From Treponema sp. (GTDB lineage Bacteria; Spirochaetota; Spirochaetia; Treponematales; Breznakiellaceae), in contig WQXU01000004.1 of assembly GCA_009781635.1 (NCBI GenBank), forward strand, positions 60,726-124,725: a DNA stretch of 64,000 nucleotides, read 5' to 3'. The notes beneath the pieces were generated by a model. It was not told where the DNA came from. It saw nothing but the letters and a program-made list of their open reading frames with translations, and ran no database searches. The first letter of the stretch is position 1, and every line of letters begins with the position of its first letter. Of the stretch, positions 53,688-61,812 are shown one piece after another. The position numbers and the translations under genes were made by a program.

Positions 53688-55913
53688 CTAGCTTACCTCA
53701 CCGCAGCGGATAATTTCTGTTTTAACAGGGTTGCCGTCCAGACACAATTTTTTGCCTTCTGCCATTACAATATAATCATTTACAACAATCGGCCGCGAGA
53801 AAAAGGTATCAATATCTATTTCACCGGGAGTACATGCCTCTTCGCCTTCAGGCAGAAATCTTGTTCCTGTGGGATATGAGTCCGCACTTATAACTTCTAC
53901 ACGTTCTTCAGAGTCTTCAATAATATCGCCTGCGGCAAGAAGCATTCCTTTTGATTCAATGCCTCTTAATTTTACAGGTTTCAGATTATATGCAACAATT
54001 ATATTTTTTCCAAGAAGCTGCTCTTCTGTATAAAATTGAACTAGACCGGAAACAATCTGACGCTCTTCGCGTACTCCCGTAATCCCTTCTCCTGTTTCCA
54101 GATTAATAACGTAGAGTTTGTCGGCCTTAGGATGCCTTTCTACTTTCTCAATTTTTGCTACACGCAAATCAATGACAGAAGAAAAAGCGGCAGGTTTTAA
54201 TGATGCGCTGCCGTTTGTATTTTCTGTATTAATTCCGGAATAACGTTCTCTATGAATATTAATCTGTTCTTCTTCAAGTTTTGCAAATAGCACTTCGCTT
54301 GTTATTTGTACATCGCCGATACCCTGGGGTTTGCCAATATCGTTCCATGCAAGGTTTTTTCCGTCTTTAAAACCGAGAAACAGGGCAATTTTTTCCGATA
54401 TTGACGGCATGAAAGGCGCAATTAAAACAGACAGATCGCGAATTATGAATGCAAGATCGCGGATTACAGATTTTGCTCTTTGCGGATCTTCGTTACGCAG
54501 CTTCCACGGCTCTGAATCCTGAAAATATTTATTTGCCAAAGATGACAATTCAAATATTTCACGGAATGCATCTCTTAATTCAGCCTTGTCAAGTTTTTCC
54601 GCAATTGATTTTTCCCTGTCTGCTACCTTACTCCAAAGAACGCTGTCACTCTCACCTTCGGGGATTTTACCGTCAAAATACCTTGTAATAAAAGAAAGAG
54701 TCCGGTTTACAAGATTTCCAAAATTTCCAATCAGTTCGCCGTTAATTTTTTCTTTAAAATCATCCCAGGAAAACATGGCATCCGATTTTTCCGGACGATT
54801 GTAAAAAATATAGAACCGCCAGACATCGGCAGGTATCCCTGTTTTCATCGCATCTGTTCCGAATACTCCAAAATTTTTTGATTTTGAAAATTTGCCGTTT
54901 TCATAATTTAGATATTCAGAAGAGGACATGTGGTGTAACATTGTCCATCTATCGCTCTCTTCACTGGTACTGCCCAAAAGGCTTGACGGAAAAATAACCG
55001 TATGAAACGGAATATTATCCTTGCCGATAAACTGAAATAATTCAACTTCTGAAGGACTCTTCCACCAGTAATTTATAAAATCACGCCAGTTGCCTTTTTC
55101 TTCACCCAGCTCGCCTGTTATGGAAATATAACCAATAGGCGCGTCAAACCATACATAAAAAACCTTGCTTTGGTAACCGTCTTTGGGTACAGGTATACCC
55201 CATTTTAAATCCCTTGTAATTGCTCTTTCTTTTAAACCATCACGTATCCAGGCTTGCGTAGCCTGTATTGCATTATGCGCCCAAAACCCGTCTGCCGACG
55301 CTTTTTTTATCCAGGTTTCAAGCCTCTGCTTTATTGCAGGAAGATCAATATAAAGGTGATTTGTTTTTCTTAAAGACGGAGTACTAGCGCAGGCAGAACA
55401 TTGAGGCTCTTTTAAATCGACAGGATCGAGTAACTTTCCGCAGGCTTCGCACTGATCCCCCCTTGCATCGGCGCTGCCGCAAACAGGACAAAGGCCTCGT
55501 ATAAAACGGTCGGCAAGAAACTTCCCGCATTTTGAGCAGTAAAATTGTTCTATCGTCTTTTCACATATATAGCCGTTTTTATCAAGTTTATTAAAAATAT
55601 CCTGGACTACTTCCGTTTGAATCGGCGTCGAAGTGCGGCCGAATTTGTCAAAAGAAATATTAAACCATTTGTAAATATCCGCATGTATCGCATGATATCT
55701 GTCGCAAAGTTCCTTTGGACTTATTCCCTCTTCTGCCGCCTTGTTCTCAGTCGCAGTTCCGTACTCATCGGTGCCGCAGACGTAGAGGGTTTCATATCCG
55801 CGCAGCCTGCAAAACCGTGCAAATGCATCTGCGGATAACACCTGAATAAGATTGCCAAGGTGAGGTTCATTATTAACATATGGCAATGCTGAAGTTACAA
55901 GTCGTCTTTTCAT
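53688..55913 (-). CDS. metG: methionyl-tRNA synthetase with C-terminal tRNA-binding domain
   Basis: A 741-residue class I synthetase. The HIGH-type motif is HLGN (18-21, PYVNNEPHLGN), and the KMSKS-type motif reads KFSKS. A zinc knuckle region has paired Cys motifs (CSKCGKF, CPVCGSADA, CEACGKLL, CSACAS). The C-terminal EMAP-like OB domain (VIDLRVAKIEKVERHPKADK) improves tRNA binding and dimerisation. No leader structure is visible in the short gap to the GH57-like gene. Confidence 0.95.
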   Translation of the reverse strand: MKRRLVTSALPYVNNEPHLGNLIQVLSADAFARFCRLRGYETLYVCGTDEYGTATENKAAEEGISPKELCDRYHAIHADIYKWFNISFDKFGRTSTPIQTEVVQDIFNKLDKNGYICEKTIEQFYCSKCGKFLADRFIRGLCPVCGSADARGDQCEACGKLLDPVDLKEPQCSACASTPSLRKTNHLYIDLPAIKQRLETWIKKASADGFWAHNAIQATQAWIRDGLKERAITRDLKWGIPVPKDGYQSKVFYVWFDAPIGYISITGELGEEKGNWRDFINYWWKSPSEVELFQFIGKDNIPFHTVIFPSSLLGSTSEESDRWTMLHHMSSSEYLNYENGKFSKSKNFGVFGTDAMKTGIPADVWRFYIFYNRPEKSDAMFSWDDFKEKINGELIGNFGNLVNRTLSFITRYFDGKIPEGESDSVLWSKVADREKSIAEKLDKAELRDAFREIFELSSLANKYFQDSEPWKLRNEDPQRAKSVIRDLAFIIRDLSVLIAPFMPSISEKIALFLGFKDGKNLAWNDIGKPQGIGDVQITSEVLFAKLEEEQINIHRERYSGINTENTNGSASLKPAAFSSVIDLRVAKIEKVERHPKADKLYVINLETGEGITGVREERQIVSGLVQFYTEEQLLGKNIIVAYNLKPVKLRGIESKGMLLAAGDIIEDSEERVEVISADSYPTGTRFLPEGEEACTPGEIDIDTFFSRPIVVNDYIVMAEGKKLCLDGNPVKTEIIRCGEVS

Positions 55914-55932
55914 AGTTGTTTATAATACAAAA

Positions 55933-57795
55933 TTAATGGGAAAACTTCAAGCTAAACTCATTTGTCCATGTTTCATTTGATTCCAGGCTTATTAAAAATG
56001 CAGGCAGCAGTCTTGTTGACTGATAAAGATCATTTTTATATGAAGGAACAAGATAACCGTTATACTCTTTTACGGATGCAAGATTAATCTGCACTTCATT
56101 TTTTACATCAAGGATTTTTATGTTATCTGATTTAAAATGTTTATCTATATGAATATCTTTTTTATTTTTATCTGCCGTATAAAAACGCACATAATCATTT
56201 GAAATACCGGCAAATGAAAAATTGATTTCCGGAATAAACTGGAAGCTAATCTTTTTTTTATCTGTATTTTTTAACGTATAAGAGACGGTAAGTATATCCC
56301 TTTTTAGCAAATAACACTTGTTAATTTCGATACTGCCAAACGGAATGTCATCTTTTCCTGCCGCAAGTTTAAAACATGATTTTCCTTTTCTGTCCTGCGC
56401 CGCCGCTTCATAATATTCGTTAAAGCAAAGACGCTCCCTGTCCTTCTTAAAATCAATTGACTGTGTAATTTTTAAATCCGCGGAAGCTATTATATCCGCA
56501 AACGCAGCATGCCTTCCCGATTCAAAAGAACCGCAGTCAAGATAATTCCATTCTTTTGGAAGGTAATCAAGCTCAAAAACACAGGCGCCTTTTAACTGAA
56601 TGTAGCAGTTGACTTTTGTATCCTGAAATAAATATTCTTTAATGCCGTCAAGATCAAAATCATATTGAATAAGAGAGGATGTAAATACTCCCTTGTCCCT
56701 TGTTAATATTTCAGCGCGTAAAAGAGAAGAATACGCTGCCTTGCGAAGTTCATTTTCAGGCTGGCCTTTACAGGGAGAAAAAAGACATGAATCCTGCGCC
56801 TTCCAGAGTTCTTCCCTTGCGTTAAGTTTTCTGGATTTATCGCCTTTTAACTGGTTAATAAGCACATTTGTAAATATCATTTTTGAATAGACACCGTTTG
56901 CTTCATCATGTTCGATTAGAAACTGACGGGGAGAAAAATTATTATCCAGGGCGGAAGAATCGGGAAAACTGCACTTGTTGTATATTTTCTGACCCTTCAG
57001 GATTTTTGCAGGCAGTATGGTTTCTGCGATATTTTTGGATAGCGATATTTCTTCAAAAAAACGGTTCCATGCATATTCGGGAGCCTCTTCGGGAGAAGAA
57101 GGAACTTTATCGGGAAAAACGCTTATAATTTTTTCATAAGCGCAATTTGAAGAAACGCAAGCTTCATTCTCATGATGTTCAAACTGATTAATAAAATCTA
57201 CAATCACCTGAGAAAAACTTTTTTCTTCAAGTTCTTTTTCTACAGATTTGAATACCGGAAAAACAGTGACAAGTTTCCCCTGGTCTTCAGTTATGCACGG
57301 AGAAAAAAGCTGAGCTGCGCTTACTCCCGCCTTTATAAATTGTTCCCTGGATAAAAAAGTATAGTTCATGTCGCTGGAAGAAATAGAAGCCGCCATATGC
57401 TGCTCCCAGACAAAATCAGGTATCCAGCAGCCAAGAGGACGTTTGCCGAAATGCTTGCGAAGGTATGTTGTCATAAGCTCAATCTGCCCGATTCTGTCCT
57501 GCAGCGGAATTAATGGAAAGTAGGGTTCGTAAAATCCTCCGCCCAGAATTTCCGCCTGCTTGCGCGAAACCATGTCTTCTATCAGCATGAAAAATTCAGG
57601 ATGATTTCTTTCTACCCAGTAAAGTAATACGCCCGAATAATGCAGAACTGCATGAATATTGGAATAACGGTACATTGTGGATATAAAGGGACGCATTTTT
57701 TTTTCGTATACATATTCAAATTCACTTTCCCGGGCGCCGGACGGAACATGCGCATGAGAACCCAGAATTAAATAAACTTTTTTTTCTTCTTTCAC
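55933..57795 (-). CDS. GH57-like protein lacking usual catalytic residues
   Basis: A 620-residue protein that follows the Thermococcus 4-alpha-glucanotransferase layout: YSGVLLYWVERNHPEF, ILGGGFYEPYFPLIPLQDRI, GCWIPDFVWEQHM, then a C-terminal beta-sandwich. The catalytic Glu position (in W-L-T-E-R-V-W of that enzyme) is Asp127 here. The acid Asp motif (D-D-G-E-K-F) is replaced by VSSNCAYEK, and the NHQP motif reads HAHVP. It is therefore probably inactive or has a changed activity. The start is GTG, overlapping the stop of the RnfA-like gene (GTGA), so it is translated with the Rnf-like block. Confidence 0.75.
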   Translation of the reverse strand: MKEEKKVYLILGSHAHVPSGARESEFEYVYEKKMRPFISTMYRYSNIHAVLHYSGVLLYWVERNHPEFFMLIEDMVSRKQAEILGGGFYEPYFPLIPLQDRIGQIELMTTYLRKHFGKRPLGCWIPDFVWEQHMAASISSSDMNYTFLSREQFIKAGVSAAQLFSPCITEDQGKLVTVFPVFKSVEKELEEKSFSQVIVDFINQFEHHENEACVSSNCAYEKIISVFPDKVPSSPEEAPEYAWNRFFEEISLSKNIAETILPAKILKGQKIYNKCSFPDSSALDNNFSPRQFLIEHDEANGVYSKMIFTNVLINQLKGDKSRKLNAREELWKAQDSCLFSPCKGQPENELRKAAYSSLLRAEILTRDKGVFTSSLIQYDFDLDGIKEYLFQDTKVNCYIQLKGACVFELDYLPKEWNYLDCGSFESGRHAAFADIIASADLKITQSIDFKKDRERLCFNEYYEAAAQDRKGKSCFKLAAGKDDIPFGSIEINKCYLLKRDILTVSYTLKNTDKKKISFQFIPEINFSFAGISNDYVRFYTADKNKKDIHIDKHFKSDNIKILDVKNEVQINLASVKEYNGYLVPSYKNDLYQSTRLLPAFLISLESNETWTNEFSLKFSH

Positions 57796-58370
57796 CCTGC
57801 ACCAATCATCCTGAAAAGTAAAAGGGAAGCTGTTGTAAGAATAAGCGAAAACAACCCCATGGCAATAAGTATCAGAGGTTTGCCTCTTAAAAATAAAGGA
57901 ACAGCTTCAAGAGCAGCGCGCCTTCGAATCTCTCTTATAACCATATTTACAAGGAATATACCGGATGCAAAACCAAAAGAAAGTATTATAACTTCCAGAA
58001 TATTATTTGATATGTTTATGCATATAAATACAGCAGCGGCTGTAATTCCTGAATGAAAACTGACAAAGGATTCGTCACTTGCATCCTTTTTTAGCACATA
58101 ACGAAACACTGTAAACTCAAGAGCCGAATATACAATGGCGCTTACAGGAAATAAAAGGACATATATATATATACCTGAAATTAACGAATGTAAAAGCCTG
58201 GAAAAGAAAGCCCACAAAAGAATAACCGATAAAAAAACAATAATTAACTGCGTCACAGACTGTAAATCAACCGTTCTTTTGGATTCTGCAATTCCGCTTA
58301 TGCCAAGCCCGCATTGCAGTACAAGGTTTATCGTAAAGCATGAGTAAATAAGTAAAAGTAAAAGGTTCAT
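57792..58370 (-). CDS. RnfA-like membrane protein
   Basis: A 192-residue protein with six hydrophobic helices and the half-inverted topology of RnfA/RnfE (NqrE/NqrD). It is assigned from NLVLQCGLGISGIAES at the N-terminus, the length and the gene order. In true RnfA, two Cys in membrane helices hold a 2Fe-2S cluster. Here the LGxC(P) position is LGIS, and the TNCA-type segment reads NISNNILE, so the ligands appear lost or moved. Its ATG overlaps the RnfE-like stop. Confidence 0.7.
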   Translation of the reverse strand: MNLLLLLIYSCFTINLVLQCGLGISGIAESKRTVDLQSVTQLIIVFLSVILLWAFFSRLLHSLISGIYIYVLLFPVSAIVYSALEFTVFRYVLKKDASDESFVSFHSGITAAAVFICINISNNILEVIILSFGFASGIFLVNMVIREIRRRAALEAVPLFLRGKPLILIAMGLFSLILTTASLLLFRMIGAG

Positions 58371-59065
58371 TGATAGTCTCCCTTATTACCCCTTGCATAC
58401 TGATAAAGGCATACAATGTAACCCAATAACAATAAGGCTCCCGCAGAAGATGCAAAAATGCCAATCGGAAAAAAAGCGCCTTCTTTAAAATACATAATCG
58501 TAATCATTCCTGCAGATGTTCCCGGAAATGAAAGTGAGCAATAGGACAGGGGTTCTCTTACAATGGAAAAAACCATAATAAGACAGGCAACAGATGCAGC
58601 CTGAGAGACAGCTTCAGATACATATTCAAAAACATCCGGAGTTACATCCACTCTTCTTCGTCCGGATTGCTCATGCAGGGATTCTTTTTCCGAATTTTGC
58701 GATGTTAAGCCCAGCGCAACGCCGGAGCCTGCGCAAAAAAGCGGGATTATCGATAAAAGCATAAAATTTTCAAATGCGGCAAAGGGGCATAACAGCCAGA
58801 ACAGAAAAAGATAAATGCTGCCGAAAAATGCAGCAAGGCAGGTATAGATAATGATCCTCCCTTTTTCGGGAAAAATCTTGTTGCCTGCTACGGATAAAAG
58901 CGCAGAGAATGTAAATGCCGTAAAACCGTATACCCAAAAAAGGCCTCCGGCTACAGTAATCGCCCAGGAAAGACGCGCAGATGCCATTATTAAAAGGCCC
59001 GCGCCTGTTAATCCGCCAAGAGGCGATAATGAACCCCAAAAGGAATATTGACGACTCAAACTCAT
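58367..59065 (-). CDS. RnfE-like membrane protein
   Basis: A 232-residue polytopic membrane protein placed between RnfG- and RnfA-like genes. Hydrophobic helices match RnfE in number, but sequence identity to the family pattern is low. The first Cys motif (LGLCP) is replaced by SARLSWAITV, while a Cys remains in LFCAGSGVALG. A 40-residue polar loop (about 125-165) is inserted. The 4-base overlaps with both neighbours indicate coupled translation. Confidence 0.65.
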   Translation of the reverse strand: MSLSRQYSFWGSLSPLGGLTGAGLLIMASARLSWAITVAGGLFWVYGFTAFTFSALLSVAGNKIFPEKGRIIIYTCLAAFFGSIYLFLFWLLCPFAAFENFMLLSIIPLFCAGSGVALGLTSQNSEKESLHEQSGRRRVDVTPDVFEYVSEAVSQAASVACLIMVFSIVREPLSYCSLSFPGTSAGMITIMYFKEGAFFPIGIFASSAGALLLLGYIVCLYQYARGNKGDYQ

Positions 59066-59484
59066 AAATTGCTTCCTTCCCTGCCGGCCTCTTCTATCCT
59101 TGCAGTATATATCTGTAAAATACTATTTGGAATTTTTTCAAAGGTTTGCACAGCATGCGCGCTTAGAGGGATTACTTCTTTTACAGTTCCTTCTGCTGAC
59201 ACTATAGCTCCCAGAGGAATTAGTATTCCATCCTGAAATACCGGAAAGACAAACATTTTATCATCGGAGTTATACATTTTATACCAGTATCCAAGAATGC
59301 CAGCCTTGCCCGGTTTTACCTGCACATATTCAGAAACTCTGCGTGAATCATTTCTGCTGATAAAATTATTATTTACTGTCCGTAAAAGATAATAGCTCTG
59401 TACTCCCTGTGTAAAAATCCACAGTATCGATATTAACAATAAAAGTCCTGTTACCCAGCCTAATAAAAGCGCCTTGTCTTTCAT
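59062..59484 (-). CDS. RnfG-like protein without FMN motif
   Basis: A 140-residue protein with one N-terminal membrane helix (LLLGWVTGLLLLISILWIF) and a periplasmic part resembling the start of the FMN-binding domain (FQDGILIPLGAIVSAEGTVK). RnfG is normally about 200 residues and ends with S(G)AT(x)TS, where FMN is bound to Thr. This protein stops before that motif. No frame continues the domain downstream, because the RnfE-like ATG overlaps its stop. Confidence 0.7.
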   Translation of the reverse strand: MKDKALLLGWVTGLLLLISILWIFTQGVQSYYLLRTVNNNFISRNDSRRVSEYVQVKPGKAGILGYWYKMYNSDDKMFVFPVFQDGILIPLGAIVSAEGTVKEVIPLSAHAVQTFEKIPNSILQIYTARIEEAGREGSNL

Positions 59485-60512
59485 GACAACCTCTCCATGA
59501 ATTTAACGCTGTTTCTGCGGTAAAGAAAAATTCTTTCTTCCATCAGCCTTATAACCGGCGTTATGCAATTTACAAGGGCAAGCGCAATAAAACATCCTGA
59601 ATAATCTGCGCACCAGTAACGGAAGAACCATGAAAAAACAGCTCCAAAAACAACTGCCAGTAAAATACCGCCTTTTAATTTTGCGCTGCTTGACGGTTCT
59701 GCAGCTATAATAAACGCCGCGGCGATTGTCCCGCCGGAAAATAATCCGTAAAGCATGTCACCTGTCCAGTATATACCTTCCGCAACAGATGCTGTATCTC
59801 CTGCAAAACGGATAAGAAAACCATAAACTGCAATAAATGCCAAGGGTATCCAGCCGCGGTTTATACCGATGGCTGTTATAACAATCGTTCCTATTAAAAG
59901 CGCAAAGAGCCCCCTGTCTGCAATTAAACCGGGGCCGTTAAAGAAAAGAAGATTAACATAGCCGGAAGGTATCTGCACTCCGGTAACTGAAAATATTGAA
60001 TTATTTAAAAACTCTGTAACGGAGTTATCTATTGGGCTTGCATCAGTTGTTAAAATCATTTCCGAAACAGACAGAGAATCAGGATCCACTGCAAAAGCCG
60101 AGGGCCAGGAAAAGCGGATAAAAAGCCATCCGCCAAGCGCCGGATTAAGCCAGTTCGATCCCAGTCCTCCAAAGCTGTGTTTTACAACAGTTATCGCAAA
60201 TGCCGTGCCGAAAAAAACATATACAGGGTGAATCTGATTGGGAAGCAGAAGCGCAAGAATCATCGCGGTTGCGGCTGCGCTTCCGTCTTTTATTTTTGCA
60301 GTCCTGCGAAGGCGGCACGTTAAAAGAAATTCCGTTAATATTGCGGTAATGAATGCGGTAAAAGCTACAATCAGCGAACTGCCGCCGTCACTTAAGGCGG
60401 ACTGCAGTACACAGGCAAGCGCGCAGCCGCAGATTAGCCACATTCTCCCCGTACTTGGACATGAAATATTTATCTGCGGTTTATGTGAAAAAATCATCTT
60501 TTGCTCAGACAT
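59481..60512 (-). CDS. RnfD-like membrane protein
   Basis: A 343-residue polytopic protein with NqrB/RnfD features: NPALGGWLFIRFSWPSAF, FSGGTIAAAFIIAAEPSSSA and several membrane helices. The covalent-FMN motif normally found in the periplasmic loop (S-G-A-T) is absent; the aligned stretch reads TTDASPIDNSVTEFL. I use the ATG at 60512 behind GGAGGACAGAA. A longer frame from 60617 would lie inside the RnfC-like gene. It overlaps RnfC by 8 bases. Confidence 0.78.
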   Translation of the reverse strand: MSEQKMIFSHKPQINISCPSTGRMWLICGCALACVLQSALSDGGSSLIVAFTAFITAILTEFLLTCRLRRTAKIKDGSAAATAMILALLLPNQIHPVYVFFGTAFAITVVKHSFGGLGSNWLNPALGGWLFIRFSWPSAFAVDPDSLSVSEMILTTDASPIDNSVTEFLNNSIFSVTGVQIPSGYVNLLFFNGPGLIADRGLFALLIGTIVITAIGINRGWIPLAFIAVYGFLIRFAGDTASVAEGIYWTGDMLYGLFSGGTIAAAFIIAAEPSSSAKLKGGILLAVVFGAVFSWFFRYWCADYSGCFIALALVNCITPVIRLMEERIFLYRRNSVKFMERLS

Positions 60513-61809
60513 TTCTGTCCTCCTGGTTTCTTTCCAGAAATGTTTCCAGTAACGGCAGGGCGGACGGACATACAATCTTGCAGCAGCCGCATCCGTGACA
60601 TCCTGTTGTGCCGACATTTTCTATTTCATGGGTTCTTATACACTTGTAAATATTCTGCGGATCAAGGCCTATCGGACAGACTGCCCTGCACTCACCGCAG
60701 TTAATGCAGTTCTGCTGTTTATAAACGGAGAGCTGCGATTTAGTCATTGCAACAATCGCATAACACGATTTCCCCACAGGCTCATCAAGGTATATAACCT
60801 CTCTGCCGGAAAGCGGAGAGCCTGTAATAATTCTTGCAGGCGGCTCTGTAAAACCGCCGCATTGCTCTATAACATCTGCAATTCTAGTTCCGATTCTGAC
60901 TATCATTATCTGAGGTTTACTTACTGCCGAACCTCCTACGGCCACATATCGATCCAGAATTGGTTTTCTGTTTACAACTGCATCATGCGCTGCCGCAAGA
61001 CAGGCAGGGCCAAGAATTAAAAGGGAGCCAAGGCTTAATCCTTCTTTTTTTTCATATATTCTAAGAGCAAGTTCAAGTTCTCTTTTATTCCGCTGCGGAT
61101 AACGGGATCCTGTATATACCAATGAGAACGGCGTTTTTAATATCTTTCCTGCCTCTGTTTTAAGAGACTCTCCCAGATCTTTTTCCTTGTGTGAAACCGC
61201 AAAAATAATTTGTGATACCTTCACGCAGGCCTTCGCTACAATTGCGGCTCCCTCAATAACGGCATTCATTCTCTCTTTGCAAAGCGCATAATCTGCAACA
61301 AGCCAGGGGTCGTCAAAAACACAGCGGACAACAAGAGTAAGTTTTTCATTATCCCTTCTGCTGACAGAGATTAATTCAGAAAGGGGCATTTCGGAATTTT
61401 CCATCTCTACTATTCCGTAATCGGAAATTATTCTTTGAAGATCATAACAGCCAAGATTATTCCATAACGATACATCTTCTTTCCTGCCCAGCCTCTCAAA
61501 AGATCCTTCCATTTTTATTACAAGCGCGTCATTGTCAATGCCGTCTCTGTCTTTCCAGCTTACTTTTCTTGTTATCCTTCCGGGAACTGTAGCATGAACA
61601 TTGGCCGCCGAAGCGCTTGAAGATCTTCCTATAAGCATACCCTCACGAACCATCTCTCCGATGGTGACAACGGGGTAAACATGCCTTGCCTTATTTCCAA
61701 GCGGAATTACAGAAAGAGCCGGTAAAAATGCCTTTTCGGCTAAAGCTTTTACGGGCGCTGATGTGTCTTCATAGGGAAGTCCTCCCCTTGGAAATGAATA
61801 TATCTTCAT
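60505..61809 (-). CDS. RnfC-like ferredoxin-type subunit
   Basis: A 434-residue soluble subunit. N-terminal RnfC/NqrA barrel-sandwich domain (FPRGGLPYEDTS, VHATVPGRITRKV), then the SLBB-like middle and two C-terminal 4Fe-4S motifs, CINCGECRAVCPIGLDP and CHGCGCCKIVCPSALPL. The usual NADH/FMN motifs are missing: GIVGLGGAGFPT reads GIVEMENSEMPL, and NGAECEPYLT reads RCVFDDPWLV. It probably cannot bind NADH in the standard way, and it may accept electrons only through its clusters. First gene of the Rnf-like block, 4 bases after the unknown membrane gene. Confidence 0.82.
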   Translation of the reverse strand: MKIYSFPRGGLPYEDTSAPVKALAEKAFLPALSVIPLGNKARHVYPVVTIGEMVREGMLIGRSSSASAANVHATVPGRITRKVSWKDRDGIDNDALVIKMEGSFERLGRKEDVSLWNNLGCYDLQRIISDYGIVEMENSEMPLSELISVSRRDNEKLTLVVRCVFDDPWLVADYALCKERMNAVIEGAAIVAKACVKVSQIIFAVSHKEKDLGESLKTEAGKILKTPFSLVYTGSRYPQRNKRELELALRIYEKKEGLSLGSLLILGPACLAAAHDAVVNRKPILDRYVAVGGSAVSKPQIMIVRIGTRIADVIEQCGGFTEPPARIITGSPLSGREVIYLDEPVGKSCYAIVAMTKSQLSVYKQQNCINCGECRAVCPIGLDPQNIYKCIRTHEIENVGTTGCHGCGCCKIVCPSALPLLETFLERNQEDRNV

Positions 61810-61812
61810 ACT

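Noticed and set aside
60513..60617. Longer RnfD-like start at 60617
   Set aside because: It would overlap the Fe-S region of the RnfC-like gene, and the ATG at 60512 has an ideal ribosome site.
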